From: Aminobacter sp. HY435
GTDB taxonomy: Bacteria; Pseudomonadota; Alphaproteobacteria; Rhizobiales; Rhizobiaceae
Assembly: GCF_027568395.1 (NCBI RefSeq)
Contig: NZ_JANKZL010000006.1
Span: 310,001-374,000 of the forward strand
Length of the DNA: 64,000 nt
Direction of reading: 5' to 3'
Below the pieces are notes generated by a model. The model did no database searches. It was not told the origin of the DNA and worked only from the letters and a program-made list of their open reading frames with translations. Position 1 is the stretch's first letter, and every line of letters starts with the position of its first letter. A program made the translations under genes and the position numbers. Positions 18,076 to 27,378 of this stretch are shown in pieces.

Positions 18076-19696
18076 AACCTTGGCCAGACCTGCCACCGAC
18101 CCCCGCATCGCCGCCGGCGTCATTGCGCTTGCGGCCATCGGCATCCTGATCGGCGGTGCATTCGCCGGGCTCGGCATCGAGGCCGTGCGCAACCCGCAAG
18201 GCGCGGCGGCCGCCTTCGATAACTACCTGTTCCGCGTCGCGCGCTTCACCGTGTGGCAGGCGCTCTTGTCGATGCTGATGTCGGTCGGCCCGGCAATCCT
18301 CGTCGCCCGCGCCCTGTCGCGGCATCCCGCCTTTCCCGGCCGTGGCCTGATCCTGCGCCTGTTTGCCGTACCGCTGGCCTTGCCGGCGATCGTCGCCGCG
18401 CTCGGCATCCTGTCGCTCTATGGCCGCGCCGGCTACTTCGCCGAACCGCTGGCAGCGCTGACCGGCGGAACCTGGCCGGGCATCTATGGTCTGTCGGGTA
18501 TTCTCGTTGCCCATGTCTTCTTCAACCTGCCGCTGGCGACGCGGCTGCTGCTTGAAGCGCTCCAGACCGTCCCCGCCGACCAATGGCGGCTGGCAAGCCA
18601 GCTCGGCATGGGTGCGCGCGCCAGCTTCAGGCTGGTTGAATGGCCGGCCATCCGCGCCGCCCTGCCCGGCATCGCAGGACTGGTGTTCATGCTCTGCATC
18701 ACCTCCTTCACCATCGTCCTGACGCTCGGCGGCGGCCCGGCCGCGACAACGCTGGAGGTCGCCATCTACCAGGCGCTTCGCTTCGACTTCGACCCCGCGC
18801 GCGCCGTCGCCCTGACCCTGCTACAGATCGCGTTGACGGCTGCCGTCGTGCTGGCGCTGCTGCGGCTCGGCGCCAACACGACGGGCGACGCCAATCTGTC
18901 AGTGGCGCGCCGCAGCTACATCTCGGCGGGCTTTGGCGAAAAGCTGCTCAATGCCGCCGTCGTCGCCCTTGCACTCGGCTTCGTCGGCGGGCCGATGTTG
19001 GCGACTGTCGCCTCCGGGCTGAAGGCGGACCTTGTTCGGCTGGCCGGCGAGGCAGCCGTTCATCGCGCTACAGCGACCAGCATCGCGCTTGCCACGCTGT
19101 CGGCAACGCTCGGCTGTACGCTCTCCTTGTCCCTGGTCATGGCGCGACGCGCGCTGGCGGCGACTCGCGGTAACCACCCCAAAACCCTGCTCGAGAGCAT
19201 GACCGACACCGGCGCCGGCTTCGTGCTGGTTGTACCGCCCGTGGTGATCGGCGCCGGCTGGTTCGTGCTGGTGCGCCAGAGCGTCGACGTGTTCGCGCTC
19301 GCGCCTTTCATGGTCGTCTCGGTCAACGCGGTGATGGCGATGCCGTTTGCCGTCCGCGCCATCCGTCCGGCACACGATGCGGCGGCGGAACGGCACGAGC
19401 GGCTGTGCGCCCAGCTCGGCATTTCCGGCTGGAGCCGGCTGCGCCTGATCGACTGGCCAGTGCTCCGGCGCCCGCTTGCCACGGCGTTTGCCTTTGCGAC
19501 GGCCCTGTCGCTCGGCGACCTCGGGGTCATCGCCCTGTTCGGATCCGACGCCGTGCAGACGCTGCCCTATCTTCTGCTCGCTCGCATGGGCAGCTACCGA
19601 ACCGACGACGCGGCCGGACTGGCGCTGATGCTGGGCATGTTGTGCCTGGCCCTCATGATGCTCGCCGATCGCCTCGGGAAAGAGACTTCCAAATGA
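18062..19696 (+). CDS. thiP: thiamine ABC transporter permease ThiP
   Basis: A large inner-membrane permease with two copies of the binding-protein-dependent transport domain, about 12 membrane helices in 544 residues, as usual for ThiP. Each half carries an EAA-like cytoplasmic loop ([22 protein letters not shown] and [22 protein letters not shown]) that docks on ThiQ. There is no ATG near the 5' end: candidates are GTG 18062 and TTG 18080, both inside or at the edge of the palindromic repeat, which also supplies purine-rich ribosome-binding sequence. I give the longer form. The stop overlaps the thiQ start (ATGA). Confidence 0.9.
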   Translation: MRGSATLARPATDPRIAAGVIALAAIGILIGGAFAGLGIEAVRNPQGAAAAFDNYLFRVARFTVWQALLSMLMSVGPAILVARALSRHPAFPGRGLILRLFAVPLALPAIVAALGILSLYGRAGYFAEPLAALTGGTWPGIYGLSGILVAHVFFNLPLATRLLLEALQTVPADQWRLASQLGMGARASFRLVEWPAIRAALPGIAGLVFMLCITSFTIVLTLGGGPAATTLEVAIYQALRFDFDPARAVALTLLQIALTAAVVLALLRLGANTTGDANLSVARRSYISAGFGEKLLNAAVVALALGFVGGPMLATVASGLKADLVRLAGEAAVHRATATSIALATLSATLGCTLSLSLVMARRALAATRGNHPKTLLESMTDTGAGFVLVVPPVVIGAGWFVLVRQSVDVFALAPFMVVSVNAVMAMPFAVRAIRPAHDAAAERHERLCAQLGISGWSRLRLIDWPVLRRPLATAFAFATALSLGDLGVIALFGSDAVQTLPYLLLARMGSYRTDDAAGLALMLGMLCLALMMLADRLGKETSK

Positions 19697-20415
19697 CTTC
19701 CAGCGCATCCGTGCAACTCGACGATGTCGTGTTCAGCTACGGCGAGACGATGGTCCGCTTCAATGTCACCTTCGAGTCCAGCGAGATCACTGCGGTGATG
19801 GGACCGAGCGGCGCGGGCAAATCGACCTTGCTCAACCTCGTCGCCGGCTTCGAAACGCCGCGCGAGGGCCGCGTGCTGATTGGCGGAATCGACGTAACCG
19901 GCCTCCCGCCCGCCAGCCGGCCTGTCTCCATGGTGTTTCAGGAAAACAATCTGTTTGCCCATCTCGACGTCGCCGCCAATGTCGGGCTGGGCCGTTCGCC
20001 CTCGCTGCGCCTGACGCCAACCGACCGGCAGGACGTTGCGGCAGCTCTTGCCCGCGTAGGACTTGGCGACATGGCAAGCCGCCTGCCGCGCGAACTGTCC
20101 GGCGGCGAGCGCCAGCGCGTGGCGATCGCCCGCGTGCTGGTACGCGATCGGCCGATCCTGCTGCTGGATGAACCGTTCGCTTCGCTTGGCCCAGCGCTCC
20201 GCGACGACATGCTCGCCCTTGTCGAAAGCGTTCAGGCCGAACGCAACATGACAGTGCTTTTCGTGACACATCAGCCGGAGGATGCGCGAAAACTCGCGCA
20301 AAACATGGTCTTCATCGAAGCTGGCGCCATTGCGGCGACTGGCAAGACCGCTGATTTCTTTGGCGAATCTGGACCCGAGGCGTTCCGGCGCTATGTCGGC
20401 GAGGCAAACCGCTGA
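19693..20415 (+). CDS. thiQ: thiamine ABC transporter ATP-binding protein ThiQ
   Basis: Cytoplasmic ATPase that powers thiamine uptake through ThiP. The 240-residue protein shows Walker [11 protein letters not shown]-loop [11 protein letters not shown] (the ENNLF form is typical of ThiQ), signature [13 protein letters not shown], Walker B ILLLDEPF and switch His in FVTHQPEDA. The start codon overlaps the thiP stop by four bases, so translation is coupled. It closes the TPP-regulated operon; a 190-bp gap follows. Confidence 0.94.
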   Translation: MTSSASVQLDDVVFSYGETMVRFNVTFESSEITAVMGPSGAGKSTLLNLVAGFETPREGRVLIGGIDVTGLPPASRPVSMVFQENNLFAHLDVAANVGLGRSPSLRLTPTDRQDVAAALARVGLGDMASRLPRELSGGERQRVAIARVLVRDRPILLLDEPFASLGPALRDDMLALVESVQAERNMTVLFVTHQPEDARKLAQNMVFIEAGAIAATGKTADFFGESGPEAFRRYVGEANR

Positions 20416-20607
20416 CATATTCACGCCAGATTGCCCGGAAGCCGACATAATTTACGGCCAAATCGCCAGTCTGGTGAAGTACGCCTTATTGAGTCTGCCG
20501 GGAGAGTGTGGCTAGGTCCAAGCTAGATATTCGGCGGTTGCTTCGCTCTCTGCCAGGAATGCCGAAAGGAAACTGCCCTGCCTACCCGCCGCCACGGCCG
20601 TCCCGAA

Positions 20608-22083
20608 ATGCGCATGTCACGCCACACGCGACTAGCCGTCGCCGTAGCGCTGTTGGCGCTTGTCGCCGGCTGCCAGGCACTCAATTCGACAGATTTGCGC
20701 GAGTCGGGCTTTCAGCCGTCCAACAATCCGGTGACGGTCGACAACGTTTCGCGCAACGACAAGCTGGCTGAAATCGCCAAGGCCCAGCATCCGCGTATCC
20801 TCGCCACCTATGGCGGCGAATATTCGGATCCCAAGCTTGAGCGCATGGTCGCCAAGGTGGTGGGCAGCCTGACCACGGTTTCGGAAAACCCGAACCAGAC
20901 CTACCGCATCACCATCCTCAATTCGCCCAACGTCAACGCCTTCGCGCTGCCTGGCGGCTATCTCTACGTGACCCGCGGCCTGCTGGCGCTCGCCAACGAT
21001 TCGGCTGAACTCGCCGCCGTCATCGCCCACGAGATGGGCCACGTCACCGCCAACCATGGCGTCCAGCGCCAGCAGAAGGAGGCCGAGGAGGTTCTGGCGA
21101 CCAAGGTCGTCACCGATGTTCTCGGCGAAAGCCCGACAGCCAAGGCAGCGCTTATCCGCGGCAAGCTCAGGCTGGCGCAATTCTCGCGCAACCAGGAGCT
21201 CGAAGCTGACGGCATCGGCATCAAGATGAGCGGCCAGGCCGGCTACGATCCATTCGCCGCCGGACGCTTCCTGCAATCGATGGCCGCCTATAGCGACCTG
21301 CGCGCCGTCAGCGGCGCCACCGACGCCAGCCTCGACTTTCTCGCCAGCCACCCCAACGCGCCACAGCGCATCGATCTGGCGCAACGTCACGCCCGCCAGT
21401 TCGGCGCGCCGGGCATCGGCCAGCGTGACCGCGAATCCTTCCTTGCCGGCATCGATGGCCTGTTGTTCGGCGATACGCCCGACGAAGGCTATGTGCGCGG
21501 CACGACGTTCCTGCATCCCAAGCTCGGCATCTCGTTCGCCGTGCCGCAGGGTTTTGTCATCGACAACACCGCCGCCGCCGTGACCGCGACAGGCCCCGGC
21601 AACATCGCCATCCGCTTCGACGGCGTGACCATCGACAGCAAGCTTTCGCTTTCCGACTACATCAAGAGCGGCTGGGTTGCGGGTCTCGACCCGTCAAGCA
21701 TCAGAGCGGAAACGATCAACGGCAATGAAGCAGCATTTGCGCGCGCAAGCGCCGAGGGCTGGAAGTTCGACATCATGGTCATCCGCGCCGGCGCGCAGGT
21801 CTATCGCCTGCTGACTGCCGCCCCGACCGCGAGCACCGAACTCGACAGCGTTGCCCGTTCGGTAAGCTCGAGCTTCCACGTCATGACGGCCGCGGAGAAG
21901 GCGGCGCTCAAGCCGCTGCGTATCCGCGTTGTCACGGTTCAGCCGGGCCAGACGATGGGCTCGCTCGCGGCCAGCATGGTGGGCGTCGACCGCAAGCTGG
22001 ACCTGTTCCGGGTGCTTAATGCGCTGGCCCCCGGCGCGACCTTGTCGGCGGGCGACAAGGTCAAGATCGTGACGGACAGATAG
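20608..22083 (+). CDS. M48-family lipoprotein metalloprotease (BepA-like)
   Basis: A periplasmic zinc protease, probably anchored to the outer membrane. The N-terminus is a lipoprotein signal with lipobox LVAGC (acylated Cys22). The M48 domain has the zinc motif HEMGH (residues 141-145) and the third ligand in QELEADGIG. Residues 300-430 form a beta-rich domain, and the last 50 residues (VVTVQPGQTMGSLAASM to VKIV) resemble a LysM-like fold. BepA relatives maintain outer-membrane assembly. ATG 20608 or 20614 may start it. Its stop abuts the stop of the sigma gene on the other strand with no spacer. Confidence 0.88.
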   Translation: MRMSRHTRLAVAVALLALVAGCQALNSTDLRESGFQPSNNPVTVDNVSRNDKLAEIAKAQHPRILATYGGEYSDPKLERMVAKVVGSLTTVSENPNQTYRITILNSPNVNAFALPGGYLYVTRGLLALANDSAELAAVIAHEMGHVTANHGVQRQQKEAEEVLATKVVTDVLGESPTAKAALIRGKLRLAQFSRNQELEADGIGIKMSGQAGYDPFAAGRFLQSMAAYSDLRAVSGATDASLDFLASHPNAPQRIDLAQRHARQFGAPGIGQRDRESFLAGIDGLLFGDTPDEGYVRGTTFLHPKLGISFAVPQGFVIDNTAAAVTATGPGNIAIRFDGVTIDSKLSLSDYIKSGWVAGLDPSSIRAETINGNEAAFARASAEGWKFDIMVIRAGAQVYRLLTAAPTASTELDSVARSVSSSFHVMTAAEKAALKPLRIRVVTVQPGQTMGSLAASMVGVDRKLDLFRVLNALAPGATLSAGDKVKIVTDR

Positions 22084-22953
22084 TCAGAAGACGCAGAACG
22101 CGCTGTTTTCCTTGACCAGCGCGCACTTCAGCTTCTCCAGGGCGCGGGTCTCGATCTGACGCACGCGTTCCTTCGATATGCCGAGAAGCGAGCCAAGTTC
22201 TTCGAGCGTGGCTCCGTTCTCGCTCAGCCTGCGCTGCGCGATGATATGCATCTCGCGCTCGTTCAGCACCGACAGCGCGTCGCGCAGCCAGCTGGAGCGT
22301 CGCTCGATGTCGATCGTCTCGCAAACCTGCTCGTCCGGCAGCGGCGCATCGGAAACCAGCAAATCCATGCGCTCACCGGAATCGTTTTCGACGTTCAACG
22401 GAGCATTGAGGGACGTGTCGGGCACCGACAGCCGCATATCCATGAGGGCGACATCCGCCTCGGACACGCCAAGGGCGACTGAAATCTGCTTGTAGGCCGA
22501 CAATGCGCCGACCGGCTCTCCGCTTTGCGACAGCCGGGCGCGCATGCGGCGCAAATTGAAGAACAGCGACTTTTGCGCCGAACTTGTTCCGCCGCGCACG
22601 ATCGACCAGTTGCGCAGCACATAGTCCTGCATCGACGCCCTGATCCACCAGGTGGCATAGGTCGAGAAACGCACGTCGCGATCCGGGTCGAAACGCGCGG
22701 CAGCTTCAAGCAGGCCGACATGACCCTCCTGGATAAGATCGCCCATCGGTAGACCGTATCGACGAAACTTGACTGCCATCGAGATGGCAAGCCGCATGTG
22801 GGCGGTTGCTATGCGATCGAGCGCCTGCTGGTCGCGTTTCTCTTTCCAGCGAATGGCAAGCGCAAGTTCCTCTCCCCGTTCCAGGTAAGGCGCGCGCGAC
22901 GCAGCCCGCAACATCATGGCTTCGCCCCCCAATCCAGCCCTGTCCATGCCCAT
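22084..22953 (-). CDS. rpoH: RpoH-family sigma factor (RpoH2-like)
   Basis: Heat-shock type sigma-32 factor directing RNA polymerase. The 289-residue protein has region 2 with LIQEGHVGLLEAAARFDP and the core sequence FSTYATWWIRASMQDYVLRNW, the RpoH-box-like segment SSAQKSLFFNLRR, and region 4 helix-turn-helix TLEELGSLLGISKERVRQIE. Rhizobia carry two rpoH genes; the sequence fits the second type, often tied to general stress, but subtype is inference. The start at 22953 has AAGGAG seven bases upstream; the ORF extends to 23001 without support. Confidence 0.9.
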   Translation of the reverse strand: MGMDRAGLGGEAMMLRAASRAPYLERGEELALAIRWKEKRDQQALDRIATAHMRLAISMAVKFRRYGLPMGDLIQEGHVGLLEAAARFDPDRDVRFSTYATWWIRASMQDYVLRNWSIVRGGTSSAQKSLFFNLRRMRARLSQSGEPVGALSAYKQISVALGVSEADVALMDMRLSVPDTSLNAPLNVENDSGERMDLLVSDAPLPDEQVCETIDIERRSSWLRDALSVLNEREMHIIAQRRLSENGATLEELGSLLGISKERVRQIETRALEKLKCALVKENSAFCVF

Positions 22954-23219
22954 CGACTGCTCCTTGCGTTGCCCTTGAACGGCTTGCCGCCGCCATTTCA
23001 CCTGATCCCCGCTGGTACTTCCCCACGGGCGAGAACGCGCTATTTTCGAAATCGTTCCAACGGCAGGAAGGAGGCCGGCCAGCCTCAGGATTCTGATTTC
23101 ACTTTGGCAGCAGAATTGGAATTTCGTTCCTTAATATGTGCTTCTGCTTCTGGCAGATTGAGCTCAATCACAATCTGCGCGCCAAAAATTGGCGGCAACA
23201 AAATTCGGGATCGAACAAG

Positions 23220-23993
23220 ATGAACTGGTTGAAAACGTTCACCGTCGCCGCAACGCTGCAACTTGCGGCGATCGCAGCCGGTCACGCCGGCGAGAATCTG
23301 GATCAGATCAAGTCGGCAGGCACGCTGAAGATCGGCACCGAGGGAACCTACGCGCCCTTCACCTATCACGACGCAGCGGGTGCGCTTGTCGGTTTCGACG
23401 TCGAGATCGGCCGCGAGATCGCCAAGCGTCTCGGCGTGCAGGCCGAATTCCTCGAAGGCAAGTGGGATGGCCTGATCGCGGGCCTCGACGCCAAGCGCTA
23501 CGACGCCGTGATCAACCAGGTCGGCATTACCGAGGCGCGCAAGGCCAAATATGATTTCTCCGATCCGTACATCATCTCGAAGGCGGTGCTGATCGTCAGC
23601 GGCAAGAACGACGACATCAAGGGCTTCGCCGACCTGAAGGGCAAGAAATCGGCCCAGTCGCTGACCAGCAACTTCGGCAAGATCGCCGAGGCCAACGGCG
23701 CCGAGCTCGTCGGAACCGATGGCTTCGACCAGTCGATACAGCTCGTGCTTAACGGCCGCGCCGACGCCACCATCAACGACTCGCTCTCATTCTACGACTT
23801 CAAGAAGCAGAAGCCCGATGCCGACGTGAAGATCGTCGCCGAGGAAGACAAGGCCGACGCTTCGGGCGTGATCGTGCGCAAGGGCGAGCCGGAACTCGTC
23901 GAAGCGATCAACAAGGCGCTGGCCGAGATCAAGGCCGACGGCACCTACAAGAAGATTTCCGAGACTTACTTCGGCACCGACGTCTCGCAGTAA
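23220..23993 (+). CDS. amino-acid ABC transporter substrate-binding protein (cystine type)
   Basis: A 257-residue periplasmic binding protein of SBP family 3. A signal peptide ends at AAGHA; the mature protein starts ENLDQIKSAGTLKIGTEG, followed by the ligand-binding APFTYHD, GFDVEIGREIAKRLG and DAVINQVGITEARKAKYDFSDPY. The last phrase is typical of cystine binders (TcyA/FliY), so cystine or another polar amino acid is the likely cargo. ATG 23220 is chosen because the ORF upstream (23136) lacks a signal peptide. A terminator-like hairpin and a second hairpin separate it from the permease, which should make it the most abundant component. Confidence 0.88.
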   Translation: MNWLKTFTVAATLQLAAIAAGHAGENLDQIKSAGTLKIGTEGTYAPFTYHDAAGALVGFDVEIGREIAKRLGVQAEFLEGKWDGLIAGLDAKRYDAVINQVGITEARKAKYDFSDPYIISKAVLIVSGKNDDIKGFADLKGKKSAQSLTSNFGKIAEANGAELVGTDGFDQSIQLVLNGRADATINDSLSFYDFKKQKPDADVKIVAEEDKADASGVIVRKGEPELVEAINKALAEIKADGTYKKISETYFGTDVSQ

Positions 23994-24008
23994 CAAGTTC
24001 CTCCCGCT

Positions 24009-24041
24009 GGGGTGGCCGCCGCAAGGCGGCTACCCCTTTTT
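24009..24041 (+). terminator. terminator between binding protein and permease genes
   Basis: A 12-bp stem with one G-T pair (24009-24020 with 24025-24036), GCAA tetraloop, then TTTTT. Partial read-through is needed to express the permease unless it has its own promoter. Confidence 0.8.
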
Positions 24042-24081
24042 CCATGTCCTGAATTCCCATTTTCATTTTCCCCATGAACTT

Positions 24082-24108
24082 GCCCGGAAAATCTGCGATT
24101 TTCCGGGC
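24082..24108 (+). promoter_or_regulatory. perfect 12-bp hairpin upstream of the permease
   Basis: GCCCGGAAAATC (24082-24093) and GATTTTCCGGGC (24097-24108) are perfect complements around loop TGC. It lies between the terminator and the likely TTG start of the permease. It could stabilise mRNA ends, attenuate, or act as an operator; no T-run follows immediately. Confidence 0.6.
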
Positions 24109-24136
24109 TCGCCCGTTTTGGGGAGGGAGCATTATC

Positions 24137-24817
24137 TTGCCACACTGGCTGCAATTGATGCTGGAATCGCTCGGCCCGCTGTTGTGGGCCGCGCTTGTCT
24201 TCACGGCGCCGCTGACGCTGCTGTCCTTCGCCTTCGGGCTGACGGTCGGTCTGGGGGCCGCCCTGGCCCGCCTGTTCGGACCGTGGTGGCTGGCGTCCAT
24301 CGTCCGCTTCTACGTCTGGGTCATTCGTGGCACCCCATTGCTGGTGCAGCTGTTCCTGATCTTCTACGGCCTGCCCAGCGTCGGCATCGTGCTCGACGCG
24401 TTTCCCGCGGCCCTGATCGGCTTCACGCTGAATGTCGGCGCCTATTCCTCCGAGATCATCCGCGCCGCCATCAGCTCGGTCGCCAAGGGACAATGGGAGG
24501 CCGCCTACTCGATCGGCATGACCTGGAGCCAGGCAATGCGCCGGACGATCCTGCCGCAAGCGGCGCGGGTTGCCGTGCCGCCGCTCTCCAACACCTTCAT
24601 CTCGCTGGTCAAGGACACCTCGCTTGCCGCCGCCATCACCGTTCCGGAGATGTTTCAGGCCGCGCAGCGTATCGTCGCCACCACCTACGAACCGCTGATC
24701 CTCTACGTCCAAGCGGCCCTGCTCTACCTTGCGATGAGTTCGGTGCTGTCGGCGCTGCAGGTCCGGCTCGAGAAACGGCTCAACCGCTATGGCGGCTTCC
24801 TGGAGGCGCGGTCGTGA
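24137..24817 (+). CDS. amino-acid ABC transporter permease
   Basis: A 226-residue inner-membrane permease of the HisM/TcyB class with five helices. It has the family segments RFYVWVIRGTPLLVQLFLIFYGLP and GAYSSEIIRAAISSV; the EAA loop QWEAAYSIGMTWSQAMRRTILPQA contacts the ATPase. TTG 24137 with GGGAGG ten bases upstream is preferred; the ATG at 24074 would place the perfect hairpin inside the coding region and lacks family support. It overlaps the ATPase gene by four bases (GTGA). Confidence 0.88.
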   Translation: MPHWLQLMLESLGPLLWAALVFTAPLTLLSFAFGLTVGLGAALARLFGPWWLASIVRFYVWVIRGTPLLVQLFLIFYGLPSVGIVLDAFPAALIGFTLNVGAYSSEIIRAAISSVAKGQWEAAYSIGMTWSQAMRRTILPQAARVAVPPLSNTFISLVKDTSLAAAITVPEMFQAAQRIVATTYEPLILYVQAALLYLAMSSVLSALQVRLEKRLNRYGGFLEARS

Positions 24818-25596
24818 TCGGTCTTTCCAACATCGTCAAGCGCTTCGGCGACAATACCGTCATCAAGGACGTCTCGGTAAGCATCCGCGAAGGCAGCGTC
24901 ACCGCACTCGTCGGCCCCTCGGGCGGCGGCAAGAGCACGCTTCTGCGCTGCATCAACCTGCTCGAGATTCCGACGTCGGGCACGGTGCGCATAGGCGACG
25001 ACGCGATCGCGTTCGAACCCGGCGTCAAGGTTTCCACCAGGGCCATCCAGCAGCTGCGCCGCCAGACCGGCATGGTGTTCCAAAACTTCCAGCTGTTCCC
25101 GCACCGCACGGCGATCGAAAACGTCATGGAGGGTCTGGTGACGGTGCTGAAGTGGCCGGAGGCGAAGGCGCGCGAACGAGCGGCAGCGCTGCTCGACAAG
25201 GTCGGCATGTCGCACAAGGAGGATGCTTGGCCGGCGACGCTGTCGGGCGGCCAGCAGCAGCGTGTGGCGATTGCCCGCGCGCTTGCCCCCTCGCCCAAGG
25301 TGCTGCTCTGCGACGAGCCGACCTCGGCGCTCGACCCGGAACTGGCGCAGGAAGTCGTCGACGTGCTGAACCAGCTCGCCAAGGAAGGCACCACCATGGT
25401 GATGGCGACGCACGACCTCAGGCTGGCTTCAAAGGTGGCGCAGGAGGTGGTCTTCCTCGAAGCCGGCGCGATCGTCGAACAAGGGCCGGCGGCGGAAGTC
25501 TTCGGCAACCCCAGCCACGAACGCACCCGGCGCTTCATCGCCTCGATCACCCACCAGCACGCGCATGAGGGTGGCGGCGAGGGTGGCGAAGGCTAG
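24814..25596 (+). CDS. amino-acid ABC transporter ATP-binding protein
   Basis: The 260-residue ATPase of the polar amino-acid importer. It shows Walker A GPSGGGKST, Q-loop VFQNFQLFPH, signature LSGGQQQRVAIAR, Walker B VLLCDEPTSALDP and switch His in MATHDL. Translation starts at GTG 24814, overlapping the permease stop. The C-terminal tail is a short His/Gly-rich stretch (THQHAHEGGGEGGEG) that could bind metal but may be unstructured. With the two preceding genes it makes a complete three-gene system, with a single permease that should act as a homodimer. Confidence 0.92.
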   Translation: MIGLSNIVKRFGDNTVIKDVSVSIREGSVTALVGPSGGGKSTLLRCINLLEIPTSGTVRIGDDAIAFEPGVKVSTRAIQQLRRQTGMVFQNFQLFPHRTAIENVMEGLVTVLKWPEAKARERAAALLDKVGMSHKEDAWPATLSGGQQQRVAIARALAPSPKVLLCDEPTSALDPELAQEVVDVLNQLAKEGTTMVMATHDLRLASKVAQEVVFLEAGAIVEQGPAAEVFGNPSHERTRRFIASITHQHAHEGGGEGGEG

Positions 25597-25645
25597 CCGC
25601 GTCGCCGAGACGTATGCAGCGAAGCACATACCCGCGGTCCCGGTA

Positions 25646-25788
25646 GCCCTCGTGGTGAGCCTGTCGAACCATCAGCGCGCCAGGCTGCGACCGCTTGAGA
25701 CCGCAAAGGTCGTGCAGCCTGCTATTGAGTTGACCTCATGGCCCCGTCCAGCGCCCTCGTGGTTCGACAGGCTCACCATGAGGGTACT
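25646..25788. repeat. mosaic intergenic repeat with 18-bp inverted arms
   Basis: In the 302-bp gap between the ABC ATPase and carD, the 18-base arm GGTGAGCCTGTCGAACCA (25654-25671) recurs as its exact reverse complement at 25760-25777. Both arms sit in a CCCTCGTGGT context, and the second is itself a palindrome (CCCTCGTGGT...ACCATGAGGG, 25755-25784). This resembles dispersed intergenic elements seen in rhizobia. No ORF is credible here. Confidence 0.65.
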
Positions 25789-25848
25789 GGGGCGTCACCG
25801 CAGGCGCCCTACCCCCCAAAACCAACAGGCACCACGCCCGTCACCAAC

Positions 25849-25875
25849 AAAAAAACCCGGCCAATGGCCGGGTTT
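25849..25875 (-). terminator. rho-independent terminator of carD
   Basis: AAACCCGGCC (25853-25862) pairs with GGCCGGGTTT (25866-25875). On the minus strand the stem is followed by a run of T (A-run at 25849-25855 on the plus strand). Confidence 0.88.
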
Positions 25876-25898
25876 CTTGTACGGGACCGAAGGCCGGA

Positions 25899-26489
25899 TC
25901 AGGCAGCTTCTTCCTGCTCGTCGACTTCGGCTTCTTCATTGTCGGCCTTGGCGCCGCGCTTCGGACCCTTGTTGAGGTTTGCCTCGATCAGGCGGACGGC
26001 CTCGGTCTCCGACAGGCGGTTGACCGCAGCCAGTTCGCGCGCCATGCGATCGAGTGCTGCCTCATAGAGCTGACGCTCGGAGTAGGACTGCTCGGGCTGG
26101 TTCTCGGCACGGTAGAGGTCGCGAACGACTTCCGAAATCGAGATCAGGTCGCCGGAGTTGATCTTCGCATCATACTCCTGCGCGCGGCGCGACCACATGG
26201 TGCGCTTCACGCGGGCGCGGCCCTGAACGACCTTCAGCGCGCGTTCGACATAGTCGGTCTCCGACAGCTTGCGCATGCCGATGGACGTCGCCTTGGCGAC
26301 CGGCACCTTCAGGCGCATCTTGTCCTTCTGGAAATCGATGACGAAGAGTTCCAGCTTGTGTCCCGCCACTTCCTGCTCGTCGATCGAAACGATCTGGCCT
26401 ACGCCGTGCGCCGGATAGACGATATACTCGCCGGTCTTGAAACCGTGACGCCCTGCGGATTTCTTCTGCGGGATGGTAGTTGTTGCCAT
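25899..26489 (-). CDS. carD: CarD/CdnL-family transcriptional regulator
   Basis: A 196-residue RNA polymerase-binding protein that stabilises open promoter complexes, especially at rRNA promoters. The N-terminal Tudor-like domain that contacts the beta subunit reads KTGEYIVYPAHGVGQIVSID, and the helical C-terminal DNA-binding domain includes VKRTMWSRRAQEYDAKINSGD and VVRDLYRAE. The tail is acidic (DNEEAEVDEQEEAA). The start is ATG 26489 with AAGGAG ten bases upstream; the ORF open to 26750 includes non-coding leader. It follows fdxA in orientation but across 359 bp, so it probably has its own promoter. Confidence 0.92.
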   Translation of the reverse strand: MATTTIPQKKSAGRHGFKTGEYIVYPAHGVGQIVSIDEQEVAGHKLELFVIDFQKDKMRLKVPVAKATSIGMRKLSETDYVERALKVVQGRARVKRTMWSRRAQEYDAKINSGDLISISEVVRDLYRAENQPEQSYSERQLYEAALDRMARELAAVNRLSETEAVRLIEANLNKGPKRGAKADNEEAEVDEQEEAA

Positions 26490-26848
26490 ACGCCCTGAAC
26501 TCCTTCTTGTAACACCGGCCCGCCGAGGCCGGCTGAACGAGGATAGTCGCAACACGCGACATTCTGCCGCACGACAGTCACCCCCCCAATCGGAGAACTT
26601 GGACCCAGCAAACCGCAAATAACGCGACCGCCGTGCCCAGATTACTCTGGTCCGGATTGGGGTTGCACCTTTCAGTGATTTAGGCTTTGAGCCATAGATC
26701 GACGTTGTGTCATCGGCATGTTGACCGAGCTGTAACACAAAAAGTCGCAAGAATCAAGATTTTGCTGCATACGCGAAGGGTTAGCCACGTCAAGAGACAA
26801 TGGCAGCGCTCAAGCCCCCTGGCGCGGAACCTTCCGGCTCCGCTGCCC
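26490..26848. other. carD upstream region, no gene seen
   Basis: A 359-bp gap between the fdxA stop and the carD start. It contains the carD ribosome-binding site and an imperfect inverted repeat (CCCCAATCGGA near 26584 with TCCGGATTGGGG near 26651) that could form a long-range stem in the carD leader. I see no tRNA, terminator with T-run or credible ORF. Confidence 0.4.
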
Positions 26849-27187
26849 TCAGTTACCGTCGCCCGGCTCGGCGGAGAAGAACTTCTCAAACTTGCCCTCG
26901 ACGCCGTCGAACTCCTTGGCCTCGGGCAATTCGTCCTTCTTGGTCGTCAGGTTGGGCCACTTGCTGGCATATTCGGTGTTGATCTGGAGCCATTTGTCGA
27001 GACCCGGCTCGGTGTCCGGCTTGATCGCGTCAGCCGGGCATTCCGGCTCGCAAACGCCGCAATCGATGCACTCGTCGGGATGGATGACGAGCATGTTCTC
27101 GCCTTCATAGAAGCAGTCGACCGGACAGACCTCGACACAATCGGTGTACTTGCACTTGATGCAGTTGTCGGTGACGACGTAGGTCAT
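26849..27187 (-). CDS. fdxA: 7Fe ferredoxin FdxA
   Basis: A 112-residue electron carrier with one [3Fe-4S] and one [4Fe-4S] cluster. Cysteine clusters [14 protein letters not shown] and [12 protein letters not shown] are intact; in the first, the spacing and the extra Cys (CKYTDC) are as in the Azotobacter type 7Fe ferredoxins. The C-terminal 50 residues form the long extension of this type. [10 protein letters not shown] at 27187 is the family start, and the ORF to 27268 is not used. It follows the S4 gene on the same strand by 191 bp. Confidence 0.95.
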   Translation of the reverse strand: MTYVVTDNCIKCKYTDCVEVCPVDCFYEGENMLVIHPDECIDCGVCEPECPADAIKPDTEPGLDKWLQINTEYASKWPNLTTKKDELPEAKEFDGVEGKFEKFFSAEPGDGN

Positions 27188-27378
27188 GAGGTGGCTCCGG
27201 AACTTCCCGTACTTCGTATCGTTTTTGGTGAGGTAGCCCCTTTGCCGGGCTGTTGCAAGGGCGGCCATTCCGCGCAGAGCCGGGTTGGCGGAACGTCTTT
27301 CTCATCTTGCGCGGCACTCGGGCGAAGGCGTTGCCATAGGCCTTGAACAAACGGCAATCGATCCCGCCGGCAAGGCGG

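Noticed and set aside
24074-24136. ATG at 24074 as start of the amino-acid permease
   Set aside because: It would place a perfect 12-bp hairpin in the coding sequence and add residues unlike the family; TTG 24137 has GGGAGG upstream.
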